42,072 nt of DNA from Gammaproteobacteria bacterium (lineage in GTDB: Bacteria > Pseudomonadota > Gammaproteobacteria > S012-40). The notes beneath the pieces were generated by a model. It saw only the letters and a list, made by a program, of their open reading frames with translations. It ran no database searches and was not told where the DNA came from. The position numbers and the translations under genes were made by a program. Location of the stretch: contig JALUUH010000081.1 of the NCBI GenBank assembly GCA_027021445.1, positions 1-42,072 of the forward strand, in the 5' to 3' direction. Below are positions 8,990-17,134 of this stretch, piece by piece (position 1 is the stretch's first letter; every line of letters starts with the position of its first letter).

Positions 8990-10492
8990 TTAATTGACAG
9001 CACTTCTCTTTAAACCACGCCGTCTATGCGGCCATTTTATTAGATTTCCGTACTGTGCTATAATGTTATCGATGTCAGCATATTCACCGTTTGTTCCCAG
9101 GGCATAAACGGTGAAGTCCATATATTCTATATTGGCAGCATTGGAGCCATCTGCCCGGAATCCAAACAGCGTTGATGTATTATTCAATGTTGTTGTGTAG
9201 TTCAACGATTTGGAATCCCCGCCGGAAGCTACAGGAACCACCACATTGACGCTGATCGTATCATTAAATGCCTGCGCTGAAATCAGCGAAGTTCCCTGTA
9301 CCTGTTCTGTTATATCTGCTGAAGCGACTTGATTAAAGGTTCCGTTAAGTCCCCCTGTATATTCCCATATACGGACGTATTGCAAAGTTCCTGTATCATG
9401 GTATCCAACCATAACAAACGAACTATCCTGCGTATTGAAACGAAGAACGAGAAAGGCACTTTCCGGAGTTGTATCACGGTTGATTGCCACCTCAATCAGA
9501 ACGTTCTTTTTGCCGGCATCGGTATAAGCAATTGTGCCAATGGCACCGCTTCCGACAGTAGCAGCTCTGATACGTCTTTGATTGTCGCCGCTCAACTCCC
9601 ATGAACCGTTTACAACATTCCATCCGTTTCCTATTTCTGGTGTTACACTTGTAAAATTTGTACCGGCAGCACCTTTACCGCTGGTATAATGAATGGGATA
9701 AAGATGAGTTAATTTATTGGACTTGCCCACAAGAATCTCATCAATGCGAACATGACCGCACTGGGAGCAGGAATTACCTGTAGAATTCAAAAGGAGAGTT
9801 AAATTGGAGAACTTTCTTTTCGATGACCCAAAAACAAACCAGTTATTGGATATTCTCTTCTTTCTCAAGAAAAACAATGCTCCGCTTGGGTACTTTGCGG
9901 AATCTTTTCCCGCATAATACGGCGCCCAGTGCTCTCCTGATGTAGTGTCTTTATGTCCGTAGGCAATAAAAATTTCAGTTGTATCATTTATTATAGGGCT
10001 GTCCAGAACGGGAAAATTTAAAAATCTCGAGGACCAATTGGAAAACTGCGGATCGTCAACAATAAAGATTGTCTTATTAATATCCCCTCCTTGAAATCCA
10101 AAACCAAGAGCTCTTAAGGAGCTATACAATCCTGTATCGGAAGCATCTGACAACCCGAAAATAATCTGCGGATTTGACGACTCACCAACTGTATTATTGG
10201 TTTGCACATTAACGAGCTTTGCATACATAAACAGCCCTGGTTGCCATGCGATGCTTTCCCTTGCTTTGAAATAGAGTTCACCGCTTGTTGTCGTGGCGGC
10301 TACAATATTATTAAACCACCCGGATTGTGTATACATCTGACCATCGAGAATCGTCACATCTAACGTATCCGATCCCTCGATCCAGAGGTTCGTCATGGGA
10401 TTGGCGTCGGTGGTGAATTTAAAATTCTCAATCTGTGCATGACCACCAACAGACCAGACCATAACGAGTATTGTAAGAATTGCGTATCTCAT
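8990..10492 (-). CDS. exported beta-sandwich structural protein
   Basis: A 500-residue protein starting at the ATG at 10492, which overlaps the upstream stop (TGATG) and gives a clean signal sequence (YAILTILVMVWSVGGHA, then Q). The mature part has two beta-sandwich-like units: one with LFFLRKKRISNNWFVFGSS, then a C-S-Q-C-G pair; the other with FLVLRFNTQDSSFVMVGYHD and YVRIWEY, as in LamG/concanavalin-type modules. Likely a surface or tail decoration protein. No enzyme motif seen. Confidence 0.55.
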   Translation of the reverse strand: MRYAILTILVMVWSVGGHAQIENFKFTTDANPMTNLWIEGSDTLDVTILDGQMYTQSGWFNNIVAATTTSGELYFKARESIAWQPGLFMYAKLVNVQTNNTVGESSNPQIIFGLSDASDTGLYSSLRALGFGFQGGDINKTIFIVDDPQFSNWSSRFLNFPVLDSPIINDTTEIFIAYGHKDTTSGEHWAPYYAGKDSAKYPSGALFFLRKKRISNNWFVFGSSKRKFSNLTLLLNSTGNSCSQCGHVRIDEILVGKSNKLTHLYPIHYTSGKGAAGTNFTSVTPEIGNGWNVVNGSWELSGDNQRRIRAATVGSGAIGTIAYTDAGKKNVLIEVAINRDTTPESAFLVLRFNTQDSSFVMVGYHDTGTLQYVRIWEYTGGLNGTFNQVASADITEQVQGTSLISAQAFNDTISVNVVVPVASGGDSKSLNYTTTLNNTSTLFGFRADGSNAANIEYMDFTVYALGTNGEYADIDNIIAQYGNLIKWPHRRRGLKRSAVN

Positions 10493-11553
10493 CACTTAAA
10501 ATAAAAAACAGCTCCGTGAAATATAACGTCACCAGATTCATTATTGGGAATAGAGGTATCTCTTAACAGTCGCCAGATAACCTCATCGCCAGCCGATAAA
10601 TTAGAAAAAGTTCCCGATATTTTCAGTCTCGTTGATGTATTTGCCGAAGTTCCTAAATCCACTGTATCAGCGAGTGTATTGGATAATCCGCCGCCTGTAG
10701 ATTCTCCAAACGTTCTTGCGTAATAGCTCATTTGAAAAGACACGCTGTCACCTGCCGTGCTCGTCGTAGAAACAATTACTTCTACCGAATCCATAGAAGT
10801 AAACCAATTCGGCAGCCTCATCTTTAGAAAGAGCTGTTCATTTGTTGTTCCGTCGAAAAGATAAACTTCCTCTCTCAAATCAATCGTGTCAAGATCAGCG
10901 CCATAAAGAGAAGGAGGAAACCACGCTACAGCATCATAATATGGAGCCTCGTTCCTCCTGACATATCCGTCCTTTCGGAATGTCACCATCTCCACATTAC
11001 CTGTAGCATCTTTTAGCTTCAATTGATCGTTATCGTCGTTATCGATATACAGCCCATAAACCTGAACCGGCGTTGTACCGCTCATTACCGCCAGTAGAAT
11101 CATTGGGTCTTGTGTTGTGCTGTTTCTCTGAAAATAAACCGACCCACCTTGAAAACGGAACAATTTGCTATATAAATAAAACTGTGTCCCACGAAAATCC
11201 AGAACCTCAATGACAGAATCAGCATTGGAGCCGTCAAATGTAAATGTCGAGTCCGTTGAATAACCAGGAGGCAAAACCAGAACCCAATTAGAATCCCTTG
11301 CCGCTTTTAAAGCGTTACTCAGTGAGCCGCCGTAGTCATAAGGCGTCACTCCTCTTGCAAGAATAGCCTGCGACAGAGCCAGATGCTGACCACCGATTCT
11401 CGTAATAAAGAAACTGGAGTCCATCTTTGTGCCGTGCTTCGCCGAAGCAACAGTACTCGAGTCCTTGCCGATAAACCTTCCCAGATGCCCCTGGCCGTAG
11501 CCAAATTCGCCAAAAATAAATAAAAGTAACAGAGTACAATAAACAAACTTCAT
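10492..11553 (-). CDS. exported protein, possible fibre/receptor-binding part
   Basis: The start is placed at ATG 11553 because it overlaps the stop of the upstream gene as ATGA and yields a signal sequence (FVYCTLLLLFIFGEFGYG, then Q). A longer reading from 11586 would put 11 extra residues in front of the signal. The 353-residue protein is beta-rich, with a C-terminal part (WRLLRDTSIPNNESGDVIFH) resembling phage structural beta modules and an AWFPPSLYGADLDT segment. No family recognised. Neighbours suggest a tail-surface role. Confidence 0.55.
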   Translation of the reverse strand: MKFVYCTLLLLFIFGEFGYGQGHLGRFIGKDSSTVASAKHGTKMDSSFFITRIGGQHLALSQAILARGVTPYDYGGSLSNALKAARDSNWVLVLPPGYSTDSTFTFDGSNADSVIEVLDFRGTQFYLYSKLFRFQGGSVYFQRNSTTQDPMILLAVMSGTTPVQVYGLYIDNDDNDQLKLKDATGNVEMVTFRKDGYVRRNEAPYYDAVAWFPPSLYGADLDTIDLREEVYLFDGTTNEQLFLKMRLPNWFTSMDSVEVIVSTTSTAGDSVSFQMSYYARTFGESTGGGLSNTLADTVDLGTSANTSTRLKISGTFSNLSAGDEVIWRLLRDTSIPNNESGDVIFHGAVFYFK

Positions 11554-11831
11554 TGGGTTTTCTGATATGTTACGGGAGATGTCCAATCCTGTGCCTGAAC
11601 ATAAACGTACTTATCAATGACTCTTCCGACATAAGCCTCCGGACCACCGACAACAGCATCCGTATCCCCGACAGAAATCATACCGCCTGTAGACAGATCA
11701 ACCTGTGCATATTGCCTCTGATATACAAGAGTTTCATAAATGGTACCGCTGTTAAGCGTAGTCTGGCCTGCCTTTACCCTGCCGGCAACAGCTTCACCGG
11801 CTCTGATGCTGCCTGCTTTAATTTTAGCCAT
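11550..11831 (-). CDS. small repetitive structural protein
   Basis: 93 residues from ATG 11831, which overlaps the upstream stop (TAATG). A start 16 codons earlier is less likely. The first part repeats a short pattern (KAGSIRAGEAVAGRVKAGQT), reminiscent of a triple-stranded or small beta-helical fibre stem. It then becomes hydrophilic. It is coupled at both ends to neighbours. Probably a minor virion or tail protein. Confidence 0.5.
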   Translation of the reverse strand: MAKIKAGSIRAGEAVAGRVKAGQTTLNSGTIYETLVYQRQYAQVDLSTGGMISVGDTDAVVGGPEAYVGRVIDKYVYVQAQDWTSPVTYQKTQ

Positions 11832-12121
11832 TACTGCCTCACGGTTAAGTTCCTTACAGGCGGAACAATGGATTTCCACTCAAATGCATCGCTATAGATA
11901 ATATCACTTCCGCTGTCTCCGATAAAAACCTGCACCCCAATCCGGTAAATACCACTTTTGTTCGGATATACAACTGTTATTTTGTTTCCGTCTACTTTGT
12001 ATTTTGGTATAAGAATTCTTCTGTTTCTCACATCTTCCAGAAAGACTTTAACGGTAATCCCGTTCAGATCAAAATCATAATCGAACGTTACAGTCAGCGG
12101 TTTTGCTAAAAATGTTTTCAA
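11831..12121 (-). CDS. small structural protein, unknown
   Basis: 96 residues, TTG start at 12121. Predicted all-beta with an Ig-like rhythm (LTVTFDYDFDLNGITVKVFL ... GIYRIGVQVFIGD). It overlaps the next gene by TAATG. No signal sequence. Unrecognised. Context suggests a tail or neck accessory. Confidence 0.5.
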   Translation of the reverse strand: MKTFLAKPLTVTFDYDFDLNGITVKVFLEDVRNRRILIPKYKVDGNKITVVYPNKSGIYRIGVQVFIGDSGSDIIYSDAFEWKSIVPPVRNLTVRQ

Positions 12122-12164
12122 GATTCACCACATATGTTTACACCAGCGCCTTGATAACGGTAGA

Positions 12165-12485
12165 CTATGCAGTCTGGAACAGTTTTATCTCTTGAGGAGG
12201 GGCTAAAAAATTTCCCCAGATAAAGCTCTCACTTTTTACCCGTTCTGAAAAGATATTATTTTGCTTATCATAAGCCTCCACCTCAAAATGAAACTGTCCC
12301 GGCTTTTCAAACGGAGCCGCACAGGAAAAAGCTCCTCCTATAATCTGATCTCTTATTTGATTGGCAATTTGCACCGTTTCCGATGTTGTCTCATCAACAC
12401 GGTACACATTGAAAACAATGGCGTCATCATCAGAAGCTGGATGAGACCATGATATGAGTATGGCCTTTTCCTCAAAGCGTCTCAT
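12165..12485 (-). CDS. fibronectin type III-like domain protein
   Basis: 106 residues. The sequence ILISWSHPASDD, IVFNVYRVDE, then PGQFHFEVEAYDKQNN follows the strand pattern of FnIII domains (W in strand B, YRV in strand C, Y near the end). Such domains are common on phage surfaces. The start ATG at 12485 overlaps the upstream stop as ATGA. Confidence 0.55.
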   Translation of the reverse strand: MRRFEEKAILISWSHPASDDDAIVFNVYRVDETTSETVQIANQIRDQIIGGAFSCAAPFEKPGQFHFEVEAYDKQNNIFSERVKSESFIWGNFLAPPQEIKLFQTA

Positions 12486-13360
12486 TTCTCTACTTTCGTG
12501 GTTCCTACGCTTCCCTGATTGATAACAGCAATCCGTTCATCACGCAGGGATTTGTAGTATTCGTAGTTATTAAAGTCTTCACTGGCAAGAAATGCCCTTG
12601 CCGTTGCTCCGAGACATAATATATCAAACAGCCAATCCGGTGCATTAAGGTTCTGACTGCTGGAAATATCCGGCAGCTTGGGAATAATTGTATAAGTCAC
12701 CGTAGCATTATCATTAGGCCGGTATTCCAGCCTTCCGTAAAGACCGCTGGAATCTACAGTAGAATCACCAGAAAAAATTGCAACATAGTTCTGACCTGAA
12801 ACGGCCGGAATCCAGGGATCACTGGTAAAACGGTTTTTTTCATCCGGATTCAAAAGAGCAGCCACACGCCCGCCGATTTCCACGCTGATAATCTTTAAGG
12901 CGTCAACAGGAAGACTGGCGACACCCGACGTTCCAGGTGTTGATGTCTTTTTAACGATTTGAGCCAGCGCATCTCCGGAAAGATATGTCGGTACTGTCGC
13001 CAGTTCAGCATTGATCCAGTCTATGATAGCCGTATCCGTAAAGATGCCTTTATCAAAGACCTCATACGAAACACCGTTACCAACCTGAACCCCTGCTGTT
13101 TCGGCCAGTGTAAATGTTCCTGAAGAGCTGACAAAATCCGTAACCAGAATTTCCTTCTGCCGGGCTCCTGTTCCAGACAGCAAACGGAAATAACAGCCGT
13201 TAAAATAGTCGTCCACAAAACTCGAAGCCGAGCTGTCGACTACCGTTGTTCCGGACGAATTGCCCGCCGAAGTTGTTGTAGATTTTCTGTAACGGATTTT
13301 GTTGTGCTCAAACAAATTCTGCCTTACCGCTACAAGAAAATCAGATAATGTCTTCGCCAT
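12482..13360 (-). CDS. head-tail adaptor-like protein with inserted beta module
   Basis: 292 residues. The N-terminal helix (FLVAVRQNLFEHNKIRY) and C-terminal helices (DWLFDILCLGATARAFLASE, YYKSLRDERI) resemble phage adaptor proteins that sit under the portal. Between them lies a small SH3-like module (residues ~40-110, FNGCYFRLLSGTGARQKEIL) often found inserted in phage structural proteins. Next to a second adaptor-like gene. Start overlaps upstream stop by TGATG. Function inferred from position and helix layout. Confidence 0.55.
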   Translation of the reverse strand: MAKTLSDFLVAVRQNLFEHNKIRYRKSTTTSAGNSSGTTVVDSSASSFVDDYFNGCYFRLLSGTGARQKEILVTDFVSSSGTFTLAETAGVQVGNGVSYEVFDKGIFTDTAIIDWINAELATVPTYLSGDALAQIVKKTSTPGTSGVASLPVDALKIISVEIGGRVAALLNPDEKNRFTSDPWIPAVSGQNYVAIFSGDSTVDSSGLYGRLEYRPNDNATVTYTIIPKLPDISSSQNLNAPDWLFDILCLGATARAFLASEDFNNYEYYKSLRDERIAVINQGSVGTTKVEK

Positions 13361-14028
13361 CAGTTGGGACTACTAAAATATCCGCTGTACCGTATGGGTG
13401 TAAACCGACTCATACGCCTGTTGGCTAAAGGCTTATAACGGCGCAGATCAATCTCATAAAGCTGCTTATACAGAGAAGGATCAACACCCGGAAGATGAAC
13501 TGCCGTTATTTCCATTAGCTTCATCGAAATCAAGTCATGATAAAAATCCTTAAAATCCGGTATATCCCCGTCGTCCGTCATATCACTGGGAACAGGAATA
13601 TAAAACACATCAAACCGCAATTCCGAACTCGGCACCGGATCAAAATAAATGATATTATCATCACTCACAGTATACCGCTCTGGCCTTCCCGTAGGCTGTA
13701 GAGTGCTGAACCGGCTTTCTATTTTAACAAGATGAGAATACGGGAAAGGCTCAAGCCGGTACCCCTGAAAGTTTTTGGTAACGTCTCTGCTGATCCACAC
13801 TTCTTTTAACAGAAGCAGATCAGAAGGGAGCGTATAACTTCTCTGATTGGCGACGGTGTTGGAATAATGGTTCTCGGTAACGTCTTCAAGATCAATACGG
13901 ACCAGTCTCTGGGCTCTGTTGCAGAGCTCATTAAGAAGGTCTTCTGGCATCAGTCGGTAACCTTCATTGGTCCATAACTGGAATTTATTCCGAACAATAC
14001 CTTTAAGATGTTTACGTGTGAGAGCCAT
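13360..14028 (-). CDS. head-tail connector/adaptor protein
   Basis: 222 residues. It opens MALTRKHLKGIVRNKFQLW, has LLNELCNRAQRLVRIDLEDV, then NQRSYTLPSDLLLLKEVWI, followed by IIYFDPVPSSELRFDVFYIP and a terminal helix. This order (helical start, Y-x-L-P-x-D-x-L-x-L-x-x-V-x-x, then DP-P beta strand) is typical of phage adaptor proteins (gp6/DUF6682-like). Start overlaps the upstream stop (TAATG). Likely forms the ring that joins portal and tail. Confidence 0.65.
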   Translation of the reverse strand: MALTRKHLKGIVRNKFQLWTNEGYRLMPEDLLNELCNRAQRLVRIDLEDVTENHYSNTVANQRSYTLPSDLLLLKEVWISRDVTKNFQGYRLEPFPYSHLVKIESRFSTLQPTGRPERYTVSDDNIIYFDPVPSSELRFDVFYIPVPSDMTDDGDIPDFKDFYHDLISMKLMEITAVHLPGVDPSLYKQLYEIDLRRYKPLANRRMSRFTPIRYSGYFSSPN

Positions 14029-14435
14029 TATTTCCGGCCGGATTCATCAATAGATTTTTCTTTTTTCCCGGTAATCTCCTCAACCGTCACCTTATTCAGA
14101 TAGAAATCGCCGTCGACTTCACCAAAAATTTCCATCAGGATAGTTTTGAGTGTTCCTACAAAGCCTTCACCTTCCGGGTCAAAATTTCTGGACGCCCACA
14201 CAGGCGGCTCATAATCCAGGTGAATAGAGACACGGAACTTCCGAAAGTCTCTTTCATCGGCAATAAGAAACTCCGTCCCGTAACGGGGATGAGCCTTCAG
14301 TGCCTTAACGACACGCTCATCGTCGGTTTCAAACGTCGGTGAAAAAGACGCCGTATAAGCGGTATCGTCGTCCAGCTTAACAATAACTTGTCTTTTACCG
14401 CCGTGAACATTAACAAAAGTAGTCTTTTTAGCCAT
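14028..14435 (-). CDS. virion-associated protein, paralogous to the next gene's N-terminus
   Basis: 135 residues from ATG 14435, chosen because AGGAG lies 7 bases upstream. A start 11 codons earlier lacks this. The core PTFETDDERVVKALKAHPRY closely matches PTFETDDPVLINALKNHPLH in the neighbouring gene, so the two share a domain. No known family recognised. Position between capsid and adaptors suggests a head-completion or decoration role. Confidence 0.55.
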   Translation of the reverse strand: MAKKTTFVNVHGGKRQVIVKLDDDTAYTASFSPTFETDDERVVKALKAHPRYGTEFLIADERDFRKFRVSIHLDYEPPVWASRNFDPEGEGFVGTLKTILMEIFGEVDGDFYLNKVTVEEITGKKEKSIDESGRK

Positions 14436-15102
14436 CGGTATTCTCCTCTTTAAGAGATAACCCCACAATATAGGTGCTGTTATCCTTGTTCTTACGGAGT
14501 TCTAAATAAGGAAACCTCTTCAGAATCCGAGATATCATCAAAACGGTAAACGGTTTATACCCTTTAGCATAGCTCCAGTTTTTGTAGACTTTATAGAACT
14601 CTTTAAGAGTAACAGTATCCGCTTTTGACACAGAACACATCTCATTAATAAACTCCGACATGGTATCGCTACCTTTTATCGGCTTTTGGCTTTTTTTTTC
14701 CTGTTCCTCGGAAACGGCTTTGTTCTGCTGTTCCAGTTTAGCCACCTGTGCTTTCAATTCATTAAAGGAACCTTCCTCACCAAAGTTAAGCCCGTATTCC
14801 TTCGCCTTTTTAACGGTCTCCACATAATCCTTTGCCGCCGGGTCAACATCCTGGATTCCCACCACGTCAATATCCGATTCCTCCATAAGCGAAAATACAC
14901 GGTTATGAAGGGGGTGATTTTTCAGAGCATTAATCAGAACCGGATCATCTGTCTCAAATGTAGGGTCCATTGTGCAGAAGACAGAAACCGGTTTGTTGAT
15001 AACCGTAGCAGGATTATGCGGATTCGGCACCTGTTCGTTGCCGATAATCGCCTGAACGCTGATCTTTCTTACGTTCGCCAGAAATTTTGCTTTTTTACCC
15101 AT
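14428..15102 (-). CDS. virion-block protein with C-terminal winged-helix-like domain
   Basis: 224 residues. The N-terminal ~85 residues hold the PTFETDD domain shared with 14028-14435. A charged coiled linker (residues ~110-145) follows. The last ~75 residues (VTLKEFYKVYKNWSYAKGYK, then RILKRFPYLELRK and TYIVGLSL) look like the winged helix that ends D5/P4-type phage primases. That combination in a capsid-gene setting is odd. It may bind DNA at the vertex or end of packaging. Function unknown. Confidence 0.55.
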   Translation of the reverse strand: MGKKAKFLANVRKISVQAIIGNEQVPNPHNPATVINKPVSVFCTMDPTFETDDPVLINALKNHPLHNRVFSLMEESDIDVVGIQDVDPAAKDYVETVKKAKEYGLNFGEEGSFNELKAQVAKLEQQNKAVSEEQEKKSQKPIKGSDTMSEFINEMCSVSKADTVTLKEFYKVYKNWSYAKGYKPFTVLMISRILKRFPYLELRKNKDNSTYIVGLSLKEENTDG

Positions 15103-15140
15103 GTTGATTCCTCATTTTATTGATGGTGTTTAGATGTAAA

Positions 15141-15171
15141 GCTCCCCGGACTCTCCCCCGTGCCAGGGAGC
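15141..15171 (-). terminator. hairpin between capsid-linked gene and next gene
   Basis: GCTCCC at 15141-15146 pairs with GGGAGC at 15166-15171. Read on the minus strand it is followed by only three T residues, so it is a weak terminator or RNA-processing/stability hairpin. It could lower expression after the capsid genes. Confidence 0.4.
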
Positions 15172-15187
15172 ACTTTTGTTTTTACGT

Positions 15188-15721
15188 TTAACGAGCATGG
15201 ACCACCCGATCTGGAATGGTAATATAAACTTCAAGATCACCGGTGGTCGTGCTTTTGGCGCCGTTCTCCACCACCCGTAGCCGCAGAAACGGATAGGAAC
15301 CTTTATTGGCAGAAGCCTGCTCGAAAACAGCAGCATCCGATGAAGCCCTACCGAGAGAATCAGCAGAACCCACCGTCAGCCATTCTGGAGCAGAAAAACC
15401 AGTGCCAGGTTTCACTTTCCCAGTCACCTGCCATTCCACTGTTACGCCAATGGTATCCTTCCCAGAACCGCTGGCCGGTGTAACAAACAGCGCCGAGATA
15501 TAATTATCCGGGTCGCCCCAGATGGGAATACCAGCACCGTTACTGCCTAGATGCACCACAAAAGAGTCAGCAGCCGATGTTCTGGGCAGAACAGCCTTAT
15601 ACACGACGAAGTTTTTGTACTGTGCATGCTTCTTCGCCGTTACTGTCCCCACCGCAGCTTCCGCTTCAGCAAACACAACAGCAGACAGAAGAAGCAGCAT
15701 CAGGGTTTTTACGTATTTCAT
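15188..15721 (-). CDS. exported protein directly after major capsid gene
   Basis: 177 residues. ATG 15721 has AGGAG 8 bases before it; an in-frame GTG at 15730 is less well placed. Begins with a signal sequence (YVKTLMLLLLSAVVFAEAEA). The mature part is an all-beta domain (FVVYKAVLPRTSAADSFVVH ... LEVYITIPDRVVHAR). Genes in this slot usually encode capsid decoration proteins, which are not exported. It might be a decoration protein with a hydrophobic start or a highly expressed exported factor. No family recognised. Confidence 0.6.
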   Translation of the reverse strand: MKYVKTLMLLLLSAVVFAEAEAAVGTVTAKKHAQYKNFVVYKAVLPRTSAADSFVVHLGSNGAGIPIWGDPDNYISALFVTPASGSGKDTIGVTVEWQVTGKVKPGTGFSAPEWLTVGSADSLGRASSDAAVFEQASANKGSYPFLRLRVVENGAKSTTTGDLEVYITIPDRVVHAR

Positions 15722-15754
15722 ATTTGACACTCCTCTATTTTTACGGTTTACGCC

Positions 15755-17026
15755 TTACGAGAAGATGAACAGACCGTGCACAGCCGGCTGGGCGGGTTCA
15801 AGAGCCGCCACTGTCCGGTAGGCATATCGTCTGACACGGATTTCATTGCGGGCCTGGGTGTTGCTCAAAAGATGCGTATCCATATTCTTACGGCCCGAAA
15901 TGAAAGGACGGTACCGCACATAGTTGTGGTCTACAGCGATCATGTAGTCTTTATAGAAGCCTTTGCCACGCAGCGACTTGTCCCAGAAAAGATTCAGCAC
16001 ACCAAACGGTGTCCTGATCTTGGTAACGTTCAAGCCAAAGACAGTGGCTTCGTTCATAACCTGAACATTGGCGCCGGCTATAAACGACCCGGAACCCATC
16101 TTCGAGAAGAACGCCAGCACACTGGAACCGCAAATAGCCAGCTTGGCGTCCGTGCCCAGCGCAAACAGTTGTTCCATGTGATCAACAAACTGGTTGTAAT
16201 CATAGGCATTATACGCCGGAGATACAACGCCTTCACCGTTCATCAGAAGAGAATCGTTGTCTTCGCAGAACGTAACGATTCCATAGGTTGTTCTCACGGT
16301 CTTGGCACCGCTGTTGATGCTCGGAAAGGTTACGGCCTTTTTGCTCAAAGCCGACAGAAGAAGGGCTCTGTTGATGCTGGCTTTGTGCTGCTTCAGGGTA
16401 TTGGCAGCCAGTCTATTCCATTCATCCGGACCAAAGATGCCTTCGGCTTCGGCCACATCGGTCATTTCCCATGCATCCTCGAAGTCTTGGCAGTAGGTTT
16501 GATTGGCCGCCAGAACAGTGTTGACAGCAGGGCTGGCCGCAGAGCCGTCACCAGCGGCAGGGCCAATAACCTGAACACGGTCATTATCCGCAATATTGTT
16601 AGGAGAAGCGCTGACCGCCTCAATATCAATCTGATTCTGGCTGTCAACATTGGTAATCAGAAACAGCGTATCTTTTGCACCGCTCTGGTGAACAACACGG
16701 CACAAAAGACCAGGCCGCAAGAATCCCACGGCATTGCCGCTTCCGTCGTCAACAGCCAAGTTGTTGATCACACCGCTGGACCATGTGCCGGCCCCGGCGG
16801 CATAGAATTGATAATTGATCCAGGGCGGATCATCCGAAAAGTGTTTCGGTTCCATAGAATCCGTCGGCTTACGGGACAGCTTCAAGAGAAACGTAAGCCA
16901 CGGAGTTTCTTGCTTTGCCAGTTCATAAACATCGGCAAAGTCGAGATTGTATTTCCTGCGATCAACCAGGAGCTGCTCAAGCCCCTTGGCGCCTGTCACA
17001 GGAGTGCCACCAGTTACGTAAGCCAT
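15755..17026 (-). CDS. major capsid protein, HK97 fold
   Basis: 423 residues from ATG 17026, which has GGAGGT 7 bases upstream. An ATG five codons earlier is less likely. Flow of segments fits HK97-fold capsids of the SU10/DUF5309 type: N-arm (GGTPVTGAKGLEQLLVDRR), hydrophobic E-loop region, a small inserted barrel (residues ~95-155, FLRPGLLCRVVHQSG), long spine helix (DEWNRLAANTLKQHKASINR), then A-domain (LAICGSSVLAFFSKM, VFGLNVTKIRTPFGVLNL) and a P-domain end. Flanked by scaffold upstream and by adaptors further downstream. The inserted barrel echoes the module in 12482-13360. Confidence 0.85.
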   Translation of the reverse strand: MAYVTGGTPVTGAKGLEQLLVDRRKYNLDFADVYELAKQETPWLTFLLKLSRKPTDSMEPKHFSDDPPWINYQFYAAGAGTWSSGVINNLAVDDGSGNAVGFLRPGLLCRVVHQSGAKDTLFLITNVDSQNQIDIEAVSASPNNIADNDRVQVIGPAAGDGSAASPAVNTVLAANQTYCQDFEDAWEMTDVAEAEGIFGPDEWNRLAANTLKQHKASINRALLLSALSKKAVTFPSINSGAKTVRTTYGIVTFCEDNDSLLMNGEGVVSPAYNAYDYNQFVDHMEQLFALGTDAKLAICGSSVLAFFSKMGSGSFIAGANVQVMNEATVFGLNVTKIRTPFGVLNLFWDKSLRGKGFYKDYMIAVDHNYVRYRPFISGRKNMDTHLLSNTQARNEIRVRRYAYRTVAALEPAQPAVHGLFIFS

Positions 17027-17066
17027 TTGAACAACCTCCAACCTTGTTTGTTATCCACCTATACAC

Positions 17067-17130
17067 AAAAACCGGTCTCCGTCTCATTCAAGGCTTGAAA
17101 CATGACAGGCGCCTGAACAGAACAGAGACC
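17067..17130 (-). promoter_or_regulatory. branched hairpin leader ahead of capsid gene
   Basis: GGTCTC (17074-17079) pairs with GAGACC (17125-17130). Inside lie two small inverted repeats, a 13-nt one at 17087-17099 and the palindrome CAGGCGCCTG at 17106-17115. Read on the minus strand a T5 run follows the closing stem. This may be a partial terminator, or an RNA cleavage or stability site that raises capsid mRNA. Confidence 0.4.
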
Positions 17131-17134
17131 ACGG

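Noticed and set aside
15776-17098. 440-codon open frame on the plus strand across the capsid gene
   Set aside because: It is antisense to a confident capsid gene, has no ribosome site or family features, and its sequence looks like a mirror of the capsid codon bias. Treated as a shadow.
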